A stretch of 64,000 nt of DNA from Pyruvatibacter sp. HU-CL02332 (GCF_040362765.1 NZ_BAABWK010000002.1:868001-932000), one strand, 5' to 3'; positions 32,968-42,903 are shown, counted from the first letter of the stretch. Numbers and translations are program-made. Notes: generated from the letters alone by a model not told the origin.

Positions 32968-34230
32968 GTGAACACTCAGCTTACGGATAATGAGCAAGAC
33001 GGTGCCGAGCCCGGCCTGTTCGGGTTTTACCTTGGTGGTCAGGCGACGTGGTTCAGCAGTGTCGGACTGCAGATGGTTCTGTTTGCCTGGCTGGTGACAG
33101 ATGTTCTTGATGAGCGGGCGTTTCGGGTTGGTCTGGCGCAAACCGCCCTCATGGCACCTTCACTTCTTTTCATGATCTTTGGCGGTGCCTTCGCTGACCG
33201 CAGCGACACGCGGGCGGTTCTTATTCGCCTTCATTGTGCGGCGGCACTTCCGCCCCTCGCCCTGGCGCTGATCATTTTCTCAGGCGAGCTGCAGTATGAG
33301 TGGCTGATTGTGTATGGCCTGATCATGGGGTCGCTCTCAGCGTTTGCCATTCCGGCGCGTGACTCTTTGCTATCCACCATTGCCGTTAGAGCATTTGGCG
33401 ATGACATTCAGCGCGCCGTGACCATGGCGTCTGGCGTCCAGTTTCTAGGGCAGCTTGGGGGCATCATTGTGGCCGGTGCTGCTGCTGTTACCGGCGCTCC
33501 GGCACTGCTTGCGCTGCAATCTGTTGTGATGCTGTCCGGCGCCTTGATGGTTCGCCGGCTGCCGCCTGCGCCTCCGCTTGATCGCGAGCCGTCACACCCC
33601 CTGTCAGACATGCGCGACGGCATTGCGCAAGTCTCCGGGTCACCCATCCTGCTGCCGGTGGTGCTGGGGATGTTTGCTGTCGGCGTCTTGTATGTGGGCA
33701 GCTTCATGGTGCTGCTGCCGCTTCTGGTCACCAACTATTACGATGGCGGTGCCACCGGCATATCCATTGTGAATATCTGTTTTTGGGGTGGCACGATCAT
33801 CGCCACCTTTGCCCTGCTTCGCTTCGGCCATATTCACCGGCGTGGGCTGATCATGACGTGCAGCCTTTCAAGTGGTGCGGTTATCCTGTTCCTGATCGGT
33901 GTGCCCGCCCCTTTCTTTGTGATGTGCATTTTGTGCTTTGCATGGGGTCTTGGCGCGGGCACCTCCATGACCATGAGCCGCACGATCGTGCAGCTTGCAG
34001 CGCCTCCCACCCATCGCGCGCGTGTCCTGTCGATCTTTCAGCTGGGGTTTGCAGGTGGCGGACCCATCGGTGCGTTTGCGTCCGGCTTTTTGGTCGAGCT
34101 TACAAGCATCCACACAGCGGCATGGATTTCTGCCGGTGCGATGGTGCTGGTTCTGCTGACGCTGGCACTGACCACGCGGCTGGTTTCAATTACATCTGAC
34201 GATGTTGCCCAAGCTCCCGCTCAGGCTTAG
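32968..34230 (+). CDS. MFS transporter
   Basis: A 420-residue major facilitator of the MFS_3/EntS-like type, with 12 predicted transmembrane segments. It has the loop 2-3 motif FGGAFADRSDTRAVLI and the internal repeat FGHIHRRGLIMTC at loop 8-9. Start is GTG 32968 with GAAGG upstream. The neighbouring gene encodes a paralogue of the same length and gene order, and no siderophore gene is near. Substrate unknown; probably an exporter. Confidence 0.88.
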   Translation: MNTQLTDNEQDGAEPGLFGFYLGGQATWFSSVGLQMVLFAWLVTDVLDERAFRVGLAQTALMAPSLLFMIFGGAFADRSDTRAVLIRLHCAAALPPLALALIIFSGELQYEWLIVYGLIMGSLSAFAIPARDSLLSTIAVRAFGDDIQRAVTMASGVQFLGQLGGIIVAGAAAVTGAPALLALQSVVMLSGALMVRRLPPAPPLDREPSHPLSDMRDGIAQVSGSPILLPVVLGMFAVGVLYVGSFMVLLPLLVTNYYDGGATGISIVNICFWGGTIIATFALLRFGHIHRRGLIMTCSLSSGAVILFLIGVPAPFFVMCILCFAWGLGAGTSMTMSRTIVQLAAPPTHRARVLSIFQLGFAGGGPIGAFASGFLVELTSIHTAAWISAGAMVLVLLTLALTTRLVSITSDDVAQAPAQA

Positions 34231-34358
34231 AAAAAAGGCGTTTTTGGCTCCGGCACGCATGGCTGGACTGAGAGCCGCATTTCGCTGACAATACGTCAGA
34301 ACGTGGGGATCCAAATCCGGATTCCCACGCCACTCTCCTGCAGACCGGAAGTAAACGC

Positions 34359-35621
34359 GTGACTGACGCCACACAAACCCCTTCGCCAGCTCCTTCGCCG
34401 AACGAAGCCCGCTGGTACATGACCGGGCACGTCGCCTATTTCCTGGCTACGGGCATTCAGGGTGTCTTGATTTCGTGGCTCGTCACAATCGTGCTGGCTG
34501 AATCCCCAGAACGCGTCGGTATTGCTCAGATGTTCTCCATGCTGCCGATGCTGGTGTTCATTATGGTCGGTGGGGCTGCTGCTGACCGGGCAGAGCTGCG
34601 CAGCCACCTAGTGCGGCTTCAGGTGTTTCTCGCCTTGCCGTCGCTGGTGTTGGCCGCGACGATTTTGTCGGATTCACTCAACTACTGGGTCGTTCTGGCC
34701 TATGTGGGGGTCATGTCCACGACTGCTGCGTGGATTGTCCCTGCGCGTGACTCATTGCTAACTCGGATTGCAATGCGCTCGATGGGCGGCGCTATTCCGC
34801 ATGCGGTTGCCATGGCAACGGCCGCGCAATTTGCAGCACAGGTCATCGGCATGTTGGTTGCAGCGGCTGCAGGCCTTTTTGGTGCCGTTCCCTACCTTGT
34901 TTTCCATTCTGCCATGTCGCTTCTCACTGCGTTTTCAACGAGCCGTCTTGACGAAGCATTGCCTACGCCGCGCGGTGCGCAGAAGCATTCCCGGTTCAAG
35001 GAAATGATGGAGGGCATGTCGATGACACTGGCTGACCCTGACATTCGCGCCATCATGATTTTGATGGGCATCGGGGGCATCTTCTATATCGGCGTGTTCA
35101 TGGTGATCTTCCCGCTGCTGGCGCGCGATGTTTATGGCGGCGGCGCTTTGGAAATTGCCCTGTTCACGTCATTCTTCTTCGGCGGCATTGGCGCATCAAG
35201 CTTTGTTCTCACGCGCCTCCCGGAGATCAAGCGTCAAGGACGCGCGATCATGCTGGCCATGTGCATGGGCTCGGTCACAATGACACTGGTCCACTTTCAG
35301 CCGCCGCTATGGCTGGTGCTGGGCCTCGTGCTGATCTGGGGTATGTCGGCAGGTGTGAGCATGTCCACCGCCCGCGCCATTGTTCAGGCACGGGCCCCTG
35401 ACAGCCATCGCGGCCGGATGCTGGCTGCGTTTCAGGTCGCCATGATGGGGGGTGGTCCGGTCGGCTCACTGCTTGCGGGCTATGTGGCGAGCAAGCTTGG
35501 GCTGTTTGACGCCATTCTGGTTCCGCCTGCCTTCATGGTGGTGCTGTGGCTCGGCGTGTTCTTCTTCACCGACCTATGGAAGGCAGATGTACGTAGTGTC
35601 GTGCCGCAACCTGCCGACTAG
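34359..35621 (+). CDS. MFS transporter, paralogue of the upstream gene
   Basis: A 420-residue major facilitator sharing sequence with the previous one along its length (MVGGAAADRAELRSHLVRL matches its loop 2-3; SMSTARAIVQARAPDSHRGR matches the SMTMSRTIVQLAAPPTHRAR stretch of the first). Start is GTG 34359. 128 bases separate the genes, with no terminator seen, so they may form one unit from a tandem duplication. It is convergent with the enoyl-CoA hydratase gene. Confidence 0.88.
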   Translation: MTDATQTPSPAPSPNEARWYMTGHVAYFLATGIQGVLISWLVTIVLAESPERVGIAQMFSMLPMLVFIMVGGAAADRAELRSHLVRLQVFLALPSLVLAATILSDSLNYWVVLAYVGVMSTTAAWIVPARDSLLTRIAMRSMGGAIPHAVAMATAAQFAAQVIGMLVAAAAGLFGAVPYLVFHSAMSLLTAFSTSRLDEALPTPRGAQKHSRFKEMMEGMSMTLADPDIRAIMILMGIGGIFYIGVFMVIFPLLARDVYGGGALEIALFTSFFFGGIGASSFVLTRLPEIKRQGRAIMLAMCMGSVTMTLVHFQPPLWLVLGLVLIWGMSAGVSMSTARAIVQARAPDSHRGRMLAAFQVAMMGGGPVGSLLAGYVASKLGLFDAILVPPAFMVVLWLGVFFFTDLWKADVRSVVPQPAD

Positions 35622-35648
35622 GCAGATCGCGGCACCACGTTGTGTCGT

Positions 35649-36560
35649 CTAGCTGTATTTGCGCTCTTCCCACCACGGGTAGAAGCTCGGCATGTCCTCG
35701 GACGGCTTGCACGGGTATTCCGGCTGGCGCTTTTCAAGGAATGACATGACGCCTTCCTTGGCGTCCTGCGTCTGACCGCGAGAGTAGATCGCGCGGCTGT
35801 CGATCTTGTGTGCTTCCATTGGATGATCAGCACCCAGCATGCGCCACATCATCTGACGGGTGAGAGACACGGATACAGACGCTGTGTTGTCTGCGATCTC
35901 GCGGGCAATGCGGCGGGCTTCCGGCAGCAGGTCTTCAGGCTCATGCAGCGAGCGGACCAAACCGCCATCGAGTGCTTCCTGTGCATCAAACACGCGGCCT
36001 GAATAGCACCACTCAAGGGCCTTGGAGATGCCGACGACGCGCGGCAGGAAGTAGCTGGAGCAGGCTTCGGGAATAATGCCACGGCGTGCGAACACAAAGC
36101 CGAAACGGGCTTTGGTGGACGCGATGCGGATGTCCATGGGCAACTGCATGGTGACACCGACACCCACAGCCGCGCCGTTGATGGCACCGATGACGGGTTT
36201 GATGCTTTCAAAGATGCGCAGGGTCAGGCGTCCGCCGCCATCGCGCACTTTTTCATCAGACCAGTCGATCTCGCCGTCCTTCATGGCGCTGCCTGCTTTG
36301 TCCGGGCGGTCGTCGCGGGCCTCATAGTCAAACGTCTTGGCACCCTGGGAGAGGTCAGCACCGGCGCAGAACGCGCGGTCCGCACCGGTCACGATGATGG
36401 CGCGCACATTGTCGTCGGCATCGGCACGGTCAAACGCGTCGATCATCTCCACCATCATCTCGCCGGTGAAGGCATTCATTTTTTCGGGTCGGTTCAGCGT
36501 CAGCGTCAGTACGCCATCATCCAGATCGTAGAGGATGGTGTTGTAGGTCTTGTCGGCCAT
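35649..36560 (-). CDS. Enoyl-CoA hydratase/isomerase family protein
   Basis: A 303-residue crotonase-fold enzyme. The CoA/oxyanion sites are IIVTGADRAFCAGADLS (about residues 58-74) and the second GAINGAAVGVGVTMQLPMDIRIAS; candidate catalytic Glu sits in GIIPEACSS. The length is longer than the typical 260 residues because of an insertion (DYEARDDRPDKAGSAMKDGE). Start ATG 36560 has GGGAG upstream. It is divergent from an acyl-CoA synthetase gene, pointing to a fatty or carboxylic acid degradation role. Exact substrate unknown. Confidence 0.92.
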   Translation of the reverse strand: MADKTYNTILYDLDDGVLTLTLNRPEKMNAFTGEMMVEMIDAFDRADADDNVRAIIVTGADRAFCAGADLSQGAKTFDYEARDDRPDKAGSAMKDGEIDWSDEKVRDGGGRLTLRIFESIKPVIGAINGAAVGVGVTMQLPMDIRIASTKARFGFVFARRGIIPEACSSYFLPRVVGISKALEWCYSGRVFDAQEALDGGLVRSLHEPEDLLPEARRIAREIADNTASVSVSLTRQMMWRMLGADHPMEAHKIDSRAIYSRGQTQDAKEGVMSFLEKRQPEYPCKPSEDMPSFYPWWEERKYS

Positions 36561-36721
36561 TGGGTCGTCTCCCTGAGTAGTGGGGCTGTATGCCTTGAGG
36601 AATTGTGTGTTTCTGTCGGGCGGGAGTTTAGCGTGGTCTGCGCACAAGGCTAGTTGCCGTAGGGTCAACCGCCTGTCTGACCCCACCCGCGCGCAAATGC
36701 TTGTGGGGGAGGCTGAACGGC

Positions 36722-36727
36722 TATAAT
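36722..36727 (+). promoter_or_regulatory. Candidate -10 box for the acyl-CoA synthetase gene
   Basis: TATAAT at 36722-36727 with TTGTGG 15 bases upstream (36701-36706), 63 bases ahead of the start codon. The spacing is short, and the small hairpin GCTGC-AAAAAA-GCAGC at 36739-36754 follows in the leader. Confidence 0.35.
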
Positions 36728-36789
36728 TCAATAGGAAAGCTGCAAAAAAGCAGCGTGCCTGCACAAATGCTCTTTCAGGGAGACCGACA

Positions 36790-38331
36790 ATGCATCCGGC
36801 TGATCACGCCCAGACATCGCCCGACAAACCCGCCTACATCATGGCCGGCACCGGCGAAACGGTGACGTACAAAGACCTTAATGATCGCTCCAACCAGGGC
36901 GCTCAGCTGTTTCGCAAATATGGTCTCAAACGCGGCGATGCCATCGCCATCTTCATGGAAAACAATGCGCGGTTCATGGAGCTGTGCTGGGCGGCGCAAC
37001 GCTCCGGCCTCTATTTCACCTGCATCTCCTCGCGGCTGACCGCCGGTGAAGTTGAGTACATTGCCGGTGACTGCGGTGCGAAGCTGTTCATCACGTCGGC
37101 TGCCATGGGATCGGTCGTCGACGAACTTGTCGATCTGATGCCGGGCATCGAGCACCGCTTGATGGTGGGCGGCACGCGGCCGGGTTACGAGTCTTTTGAA
37201 GACGCCCGCGACGCGATGCCGGCCGAGCCGATTGCGGACGAAAGCGCCGGTACGGATATGCTTTATTCGTCCGGCACGACCGGTCGCCCCAAAGGTATCA
37301 AATCACCGCTGCCTGAAGGGCCGATCAATGAAGTGCCATCGCTGCTGGCGCTGATCATGGGGCTGTACGGGGCGGGCACCGAGTCCACCTATCTCTCTCC
37401 GGCGCCGCTCTATCATGCAGCGCCCTTGCGCTACAACATGGCCATGCATCGCGTCGGCGCGAGCTGCATCGTGATGGAGCATTTCGATGCGGAAGAAGCG
37501 CTGAAGCTCATCGAGAAACACAAGATCACCATTGCCCAGTGGGTGCCGACGATGTTCGTGCGGATGCTGAAGCTGGATGAGGGTGTGCGCACGAAATACG
37601 ATGTCTCGAGCATTGATTGTGCGATCCATGCCGCGGCGCCCTGCCCTGTCCCCATCAAGGAACAGATGATTGAGTGGTGGGGTCCGGTGATCAACGAGTA
37701 TTACGCGGGCACCGAAGGCAACGGCTTTTGCGCGCTCAACTCCGAAGAGTGGCTGGCCCACAAAGGCTCTGTCGGCAAACCGCTGATGGGTGAGTTGCAC
37801 ATCTGCGATGAAGAGGGCGAGGAACTGCCCGCCGGAGAAGTTGGCACTATCTATTTTGGCGGCGGCAACGAGTTTGAATATCACAATGACCCGGGCAAGA
37901 CCGCCGAAGCGAAACACCCCAAGGGCTGGACCACTTTGGGCGATGTTGGTCGCATTGATGATGATGGATACCTTTATCTGACCGACCGGAAGTCCTACAT
38001 GATCATTTCCGGGGGCGTGAACATTTATCCGCAGGAAGCGGAAAATCTGCTCGTCACCCATCCAAAAGTGGCGGATGTCGCAGTGATTGGTGTTCCGAAC
38101 GAGGACTTTGGCGAAGAAGTGAAGGCCGTTGTGCAGCCCATGGACTGGGCCGAAAAAGGACCTGAACTTGAAGCGGAACTTATTGAGTTCTGCCAGTCGC
38201 AACTGGCCAAGATCAAATGCCCGCGGTCAATCGACTTTGATCAGGAACTGCCCCGCCACCCAACCGGAAAGCTGTATAAACGGCTTATCCGTGACCGGTA
38301 TTGGGGCAACCGTGACTCGAAAATCGTCTAG
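36790..38331 (+). CDS. Acyl-CoA synthetase (AMP-forming)
   Basis: A 513-residue adenylate-forming ligase that activates a carboxylic acid to its CoA thioester. The P-loop motif is LYSSGTTGRPKG; A5 is YYAGTEGNGFC, A8-type TDRKSYMIISGGVNIYP, and A10 has PTGKLYKRLI. It resembles fadD-like bile-acid or medium/long-chain ligases. It is divergent from the enoyl-CoA hydratase gene, with 229 bases between starts. ATG 36790 has AGGGAG upstream. Substrate cannot be told. Confidence 0.93.
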   Translation: MHPADHAQTSPDKPAYIMAGTGETVTYKDLNDRSNQGAQLFRKYGLKRGDAIAIFMENNARFMELCWAAQRSGLYFTCISSRLTAGEVEYIAGDCGAKLFITSAAMGSVVDELVDLMPGIEHRLMVGGTRPGYESFEDARDAMPAEPIADESAGTDMLYSSGTTGRPKGIKSPLPEGPINEVPSLLALIMGLYGAGTESTYLSPAPLYHAAPLRYNMAMHRVGASCIVMEHFDAEEALKLIEKHKITIAQWVPTMFVRMLKLDEGVRTKYDVSSIDCAIHAAAPCPVPIKEQMIEWWGPVINEYYAGTEGNGFCALNSEEWLAHKGSVGKPLMGELHICDEEGEELPAGEVGTIYFGGGNEFEYHNDPGKTAEAKHPKGWTTLGDVGRIDDDGYLYLTDRKSYMIISGGVNIYPQEAENLLVTHPKVADVAVIGVPNEDFGEEVKAVVQPMDWAEKGPELEAELIEFCQSQLAKIKCPRSIDFDQELPRHPTGKLYKRLIRDRYWGNRDSKIV

Positions 38332-38386
38332 CAGCAGCACGCGCAAAAACAACGGCAAACCGGCGACGTCGGCATCTTTGTTGAAG

Positions 38387-39073
38387 ATGTCGCCGGACGG
38401 CATGATCCTGCGCGAGAATTTCACGCCGGAACGCATGGAGACGCTGCGCCGCGAGCTGGCGGAGCGCGGCGACAACTCGCTGCTCACCGAAGAGCAACGC
38501 GAGGACAATCGCCGTCGGTTCCTGCGCCGGTGGGACGGCAAGTCTGACATCTGGGTGTTTGGGTATGGTTCCTTGATGTGGAACCCGGCCATTCATGTGG
38601 CAGATACCAAACCCGCCAAGGTGTTTGGCCTGCATCGGTCGTTCTGCCTCAAGCTGCCACTGGGACGCGGCACGCCGGAGCGGCCAGGATTGATGCTGGC
38701 GCTGGATCATGGCGGCTCATGTCAGGGCATGGCGCACCGGATATCAGCGCATCAGGTGGAAAGCGAAACCGAGATCCTGTGGATGCGCGAGATGATCGGT
38801 GGGTCCTACAGGCCCACATGGATCAACCTGCAGATGAACGGGCGCACCATCAGGCAACCCGCTTTCACCTATGTCATCAATCGCCAGCACAAGCGCTATG
38901 CGGGCAAGGTGAAAGAAGACACGATCGTGCGCCGCATTGCGCGCGCTGAAGGTCAACTGGGCACCAATCGGGAATATCTATATCGCACGGTTGAGCGGCT
39001 GGACGCGCTTGGGATCAGCGCAGGGCCCATGCACAAATTATGTGACCGGGTTCGGGACGTGGCGGGCGACTGA
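38387..39073 (+). CDS. chaC: Gamma-glutamylcyclotransferase, ChaC family
   Basis: A 228-residue ChaC-type enzyme that degrades glutathione (gamma-Glu-Cys-Gly) to 5-oxoproline and Cys-Gly. Core signatures are IWVFGYGSLMWNPAIH (YGSL motif), RGTPERPGLMLALDHGGSC and ILWMREMIGGSY with the candidate catalytic Glu/Arg. ATG 38387 is used; alternative starts are GTG 38312 (overlapping the upstream gene's end) or ATG 38402. Directly downstream of the acyl-CoA synthetase gene. Confidence 0.88.
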   Translation: MSPDGMILRENFTPERMETLRRELAERGDNSLLTEEQREDNRRRFLRRWDGKSDIWVFGYGSLMWNPAIHVADTKPAKVFGLHRSFCLKLPLGRGTPERPGLMLALDHGGSCQGMAHRISAHQVESETEILWMREMIGGSYRPTWINLQMNGRTIRQPAFTYVINRQHKRYAGKVKEDTIVRRIARAEGQLGTNREYLYRTVERLDALGISAGPMHKLCDRVRDVAGD

Positions 39074-39170
39074 GCCTCCCCAGATTGAACCTCGCCTCTT
39101 GGATTCGACTGCGCTAACATCCCAAACGCGTGTTAGGTGCAGATCATTCGATTCATCAAAGGCCAGTCTC

Positions 39171-39623
39171 ATGAACCGTTTTCTTCTGTCTGCTGTCGGT
39201 GTTGCCGCACTGGCGTCCCTTGGATTTATGTCCACCGGTCCGGCCCATGCCTGGGCGACCAAGTGCGACAACAATGTGGATGCCCAGATTGACGATGAAT
39301 ACCGCATCTATTTCCACACTTCCGGCAATGAACTGAGTGAAGAGTCGATCGAGCGCATTGATCGTGCTCACTCCATCGCGTCTGCGCGCGACGTGGCTCA
39401 GCTTTGCATTGTTGGGCAGGCCAGCAAGGAAGGCGATTCCAAGCGAAATGCCAACCTCGCCTATGGACGTGCCGAAGCCGTGGCCAAGGCCTTTGTGGCG
39501 CGTGGCTGGCGGCGAGACCAGATTGTGGTGAAATCCAAGGGCGAAAGCTGGGGTTTCATGACGGACTGGCTCACCGACGACAGCGCCGCTGACCGTCGGG
39601 TAGATGTGACGTTCTCCTACTAG
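39171..39623 (+). CDS. OmpA-like peptidoglycan-associated protein
   Basis: A 150-residue exported protein. A Sec signal (FLLSAVGVAALASLGFMSTGPAHA) ends around residue 27. The mature part is an OmpA/MotB-type domain: IYFHTSGNELSEESIERIDR, then ASKEGDSKRNANLAYGRAEAVAKAFV and the closing ADRRVDVTF. The start ATG 39171 gives the signal peptide; the frame is open further upstream, but that is noise. A stand-alone domain without barrel or TM anchor; probably binds peptidoglycan. Confidence 0.82.
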   Translation: MNRFLLSAVGVAALASLGFMSTGPAHAWATKCDNNVDAQIDDEYRIYFHTSGNELSEESIERIDRAHSIASARDVAQLCIVGQASKEGDSKRNANLAYGRAEAVAKAFVARGWRRDQIVVKSKGESWGFMTDWLTDDSAADRRVDVTFSY

Positions 39624-39800
39624 CTTTTGCGGCTCATGCGGTGAGGTTGTCTCTCTGGCTGACCCATAAACACTGGCTATTGGCAGCGGCACTGTCACAC
39701 GGCTAAAGTCCGCCTGACTTTTTCACCTTGCCTGGCGGCAGCGCAGCATATTCGGCGCGCTGCCGGGCCCGCACAAAACAACCAAGGGAGACCACCCGCC

Positions 39801-40253
39801 ATGCGCATGTTTGAAAACATCGAAGAAATGACCAAGGAAGTCGGCAAGGAGATCGGCGTCAGCGACTGGGTCCAGATCGACCAGGACCGCATCAACCTGT
39901 TTGCCGATGCCACAGGCGACCATCAGTGGATCCACCTGGATGGCGAACGCACGCAAAAAGAACTCGGCATGCCGACAATTGCTCATGGCTACCTCACACT
40001 GTCCCTGCTGCCGATGCTTCAGGGCAGCGTTTCCGGCATCAAGAGCGTAACCCGCGGCATCAACTACGGCAGCAACAAGGTGCGTTTCACGGGCATGGTA
40101 CCTGTGGACAGCAAGGTTCGCGCGCGCGTCAAACTGCTCAACATGGAGCCCAAGTCCGGCGGCATGCAGATGACCAATGAAGTGACCATGGAAGTGGAAG
40201 GCTCTGATCGTCCAGCGATGGTTGCTGAAACGCTTTCGCTTGTTTTTGAATAG
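39801..40253 (+). CDS. MaoC family enoyl-CoA hydratase/dehydratase
   Basis: A 150-residue hotdog-fold (R)-specific enoyl-CoA hydratase. The hydratase-2 motif is FADATGDHQWIHLD, with catalytic Asp and His, followed by PTIAHGYLTLSLLP. These enzymes supply (R)-3-hydroxyacyl-CoA for polyhydroxyalkanoate synthesis or branch fatty-acid oxidation; the phasin in this window makes a PHA link attractive but unproved. ATG 39801 has AGGGAG upstream. Confidence 0.92.
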   Translation: MRMFENIEEMTKEVGKEIGVSDWVQIDQDRINLFADATGDHQWIHLDGERTQKELGMPTIAHGYLTLSLLPMLQGSVSGIKSVTRGINYGSNKVRFTGMVPVDSKVRARVKLLNMEPKSGGMQMTNEVTMEVEGSDRPAMVAETLSLVFE

Positions 40254-40281
40254 GCCATACACACCTTATTCGCGATAAGTT

Positions 40282-40314
40282 GACCGGCGGGTTTCATTGA
40301 GAAGCCTGCCGGTC
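40282..40314 (+). terminator. Likely terminator after maoC
   Basis: GACCGGCGGG (40282-40291) pairs with CCTGCCGGTC (40305-40314) with one G-U step, 13-base loop, and a modest T-containing tail. It lies 29 bases after the stop codon. Confidence 0.5.
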
Positions 40315-40378
40315 TTCCTATATCTGGACCCAAGTACCCTAGTTCGGGACTTCCACCATTCAGACTGTGAGGTATGCC

Positions 40379-40819
40379 ATGAGCGATCCTACTCGCGCCC
40401 TTTGGACAAAAACCAAGAAGGCAAACAAGGTTGAGAAATCAGAAGCTGAATGGCAGGCCCAACTGACGCCGGAACAGTTTCACGTGGCCCGCAAAGCTGG
40501 CACAGAGCGCGCCTTTACGGGCCCGAACTGGGACCAGAAAGCAGCCGGCGTATATAATTGCGTTTGCTGTGGGCAGGCCCTTTTTGATGCAGAAACCAAG
40601 TATGACAGCGGCACCGGCTGGCCCAGCTTCTATGCGCCTGTGGCCGAAGATGCCGTGGAGTATGTGGCAGATAAATCGCTGTTCTCCACACGTACGGAAG
40701 TTGTGTGCTCAAACTGCGATGGACATCTGGGTCATGTGTTTCCCGACGGTCCTGCACCAACAGGCCTGCGCTACTGCATGAATGGCCTCGCCATGGATTT
40801 TGACCGCAAGGAAGACTGA
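40379..40819 (+). CDS. msrB: Peptide-methionine (R)-S-oxide reductase
   Basis: A 146-residue MsrB, which repairs the R form of methionine sulfoxide in proteins. Zinc ligands are in [10 protein letters not shown] (C-x2-C) and [17 protein letters not shown] (C-x2-C); the catalytic Cys is in [16 protein letters not shown] near the C-terminus. ATG 40379 (MSDPTRA) has GAGGT upstream. It ends 5 bases before the oligopeptidase gene, so the pair is probably cotranscribed. Cytoplasmic, no signal peptide. Confidence 0.95.
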   Translation: MSDPTRALWTKTKKANKVEKSEAEWQAQLTPEQFHVARKAGTERAFTGPNWDQKAAGVYNCVCCGQALFDAETKYDSGTGWPSFYAPVAEDAVEYVADKSLFSTRTEVVCSNCDGHLGHVFPDGPAPTGLRYCMNGLAMDFDRKED

Positions 40820-40824
40820 CACGA

Positions 40825-42903
40825 ATGACATTCTCGGCACCGGCAGCCGCCCGCAAACCAACACAAGAAACGCATCACGGGCGCACGCGCACGGATGACT
40901 ATGGGTGGCTGCGGGCCGAGAACTGGCAACAGGTCATGCGCGAGCCGGAGACGCTTGATGCGGACATTCGCGCCTACCTAGAAGCTGAGAATGCCTATAC
41001 CGACGCGCAGATGGCGCCGACGAAAGCGCTGCAGGAACAAATCTTTGGTGAAATAAAAGGCCGCATCAAGGAAGACGACAGCTCGGTGCCATCTCCTGAT
41101 GGTCCGTTTGCCTATTACTCGCGTTGGGATGCGGGAGCGGAATATCCGCTCTACTGCCGCCAGCCGCGCGACGGCGGTGATGAAACCATCATTCTCGACG
41201 GACCGAAGCTTGCTGAAGGCGAGAGCTACCTGAAGATTGGGGATGCCGCCCATTCCCGAGACCACAAATTGCTGGCATTCAGCGTTGATACGGCGGGCTC
41301 GGAATATTTTGCGGTATCCGTCAAAAACCTGGAGACCGGCGATCTCCTGCCTGACACGATCCCGGATACATCCGGCGGCGTTGTGTGGGCGGACGACAAT
41401 GCGACGCTGTTCTACACAGTGCTGGACGGGAACCACCGGCCTCACAAAGTGATGCGCCATGTATTGGGCACATCGGCCAGTGATGATGTTTGCGTCTATG
41501 AAGAGACGGACCCGGGTTTCTTTGTCGGCGTTGGCCAGACGCAAAGCGGAAAGCTGATCCTGATCGACAGCCACGATCACCAGACATCTGAAATCCGTTT
41601 CATTCCCGCTGCCAAACCGGATACGGCGCCGGTTCTGATCGCCGTACGCGATGACGGTCACGAATATGATGTTGAGGAGTGGGAAGGCCGCCTCATCATT
41701 CGCACGAACGCAGCGAATGCGGAGGATTTCAAGCTGGTGGAAACGCCGCTGACGTCACCGGGCCGGGAAAATTGGAAAGACCTTGTGCCCCATGCCCCCG
41801 GCACGCTGGTGCAGGCGCATTTTGCGCTCAAGGGCCACCTTGCACGTCTGGAACGGTTTGGCGGATTGCCGCGCGCCATCATTCGCGACATGGCGACGGG
41901 CGATGAACATGCCATTGCCTTTGACGAAGAGGCTTACTCGCTGGGACTGGCCGCGGGATATGAGTACGACACCACCAAGGTGCGCTTTACCTATTCGTCC
42001 ATGACGACGCCTGCCGAGCAGTATGACTACGACATGGCAACGCGTGAGCGCGTGTTGCTGAAACGCCAGGAAGTGCCAAGCGGACATGACACATCTGACT
42101 ATGTGACGCGGCGGCTCATGGCGACGGCGCATGATGGCGAGCAGGTGCCGGTATCGCTCATCCACCACAAGGATACGCCGCTGGATGGGTCTGCGCCCTG
42201 CCTGCTATATGGCTATGGGGCGTACGGCATCAGCATCCCGGCCGGGTTTTCTGTTGCGCGGCTGTCGCTTGTTGATCGCGGATTTGTCTATGCCATTGCG
42301 CATATTCGGGGCGGCAAGGACAAGGGATATCAGTGGTATCGCGGCGGCAAACTGAAAGAGAAAACCAATACGTTCACGGACTTTATTGCTGCGGGCGAAC
42401 ACTTGATTGCTGAAGGCTTTACGTCCAAAGGCAACATTGTTGCCCAGGGCGGCAGCGCGGGCGGCATGTTGATGGGCGCGGTCGCCAATATGCGCCCTGA
42501 CCTGTTTGCCGGCATTGTGGCCGAAGTACCGTTTGTGGATGTTCTGGCCACCATGCTGGATGACACCCTGCCCCTCACGCCGCCTGAATGGAATGAGTGG
42601 GGCAATCCGATTTCAGACTCTGATGCCTATGACTGGATCGCCGCGTACTCGCCCTATGACAATGTGCGTGCGCAGGACTACCCGGCCCTGTTTGCGCTGG
42701 GTGGATTGGCTGACCCGCGCGTGACCTATTGGGAACCAACAAAATGGGTTGCCAAGCTGCGAGCGCTCAAGACCGACGACAATCTGCTGATGCTCAAGAC
42801 CAACATGGAAGCCGGACATGGCGGCAAGTCCGGTCGGTTTGAGGGACTGCATGAAGTCGCGGAGGTTTTTGCGTTTTGCCTGATGGTGACGGGCAAGGAT
42901 TAG
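40825..42903 (+). CDS. ptrB: Oligopeptidase B, prolyl oligopeptidase family S9A
   Basis: A 692-residue serine peptidase that cuts after basic residues in short peptides. The beta-propeller N-terminal domain (about 1-400) leads to an alpha/beta-hydrolase with VAQGGSAGGMLMGA (nucleophile Ser) and the earlier oxyanion-loop GYGAYGISIPAGFS. The catalytic His is in AGHGGKSGR. It sits 5 bases after msrB. Cytoplasmic. The end of the gene is followed by repeat elements. Confidence 0.93.
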   Translation: MTFSAPAAARKPTQETHHGRTRTDDYGWLRAENWQQVMREPETLDADIRAYLEAENAYTDAQMAPTKALQEQIFGEIKGRIKEDDSSVPSPDGPFAYYSRWDAGAEYPLYCRQPRDGGDETIILDGPKLAEGESYLKIGDAAHSRDHKLLAFSVDTAGSEYFAVSVKNLETGDLLPDTIPDTSGGVVWADDNATLFYTVLDGNHRPHKVMRHVLGTSASDDVCVYEETDPGFFVGVGQTQSGKLILIDSHDHQTSEIRFIPAAKPDTAPVLIAVRDDGHEYDVEEWEGRLIIRTNAANAEDFKLVETPLTSPGRENWKDLVPHAPGTLVQAHFALKGHLARLERFGGLPRAIIRDMATGDEHAIAFDEEAYSLGLAAGYEYDTTKVRFTYSSMTTPAEQYDYDMATRERVLLKRQEVPSGHDTSDYVTRRLMATAHDGEQVPVSLIHHKDTPLDGSAPCLLYGYGAYGISIPAGFSVARLSLVDRGFVYAIAHIRGGKDKGYQWYRGGKLKEKTNTFTDFIAAGEHLIAEGFTSKGNIVAQGGSAGGMLMGAVANMRPDLFAGIVAEVPFVDVLATMLDDTLPLTPPEWNEWGNPISDSDAYDWIAAYSPYDNVRAQDYPALFALGGLADPRVTYWEPTKWVAKLRALKTDDNLLMLKTNMEAGHGGKSGRFEGLHEVAEVFAFCLMVTGKD

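Noticed and set aside
37303-38202. Long open frame (299 codons) on the minus strand
   Set aside because: Lies fully antisense to the acyl-CoA synthetase, with a His/Arg/Phe-rich composition typical of a shadow of GC-rich coding DNA; no ribosome site or family motif.
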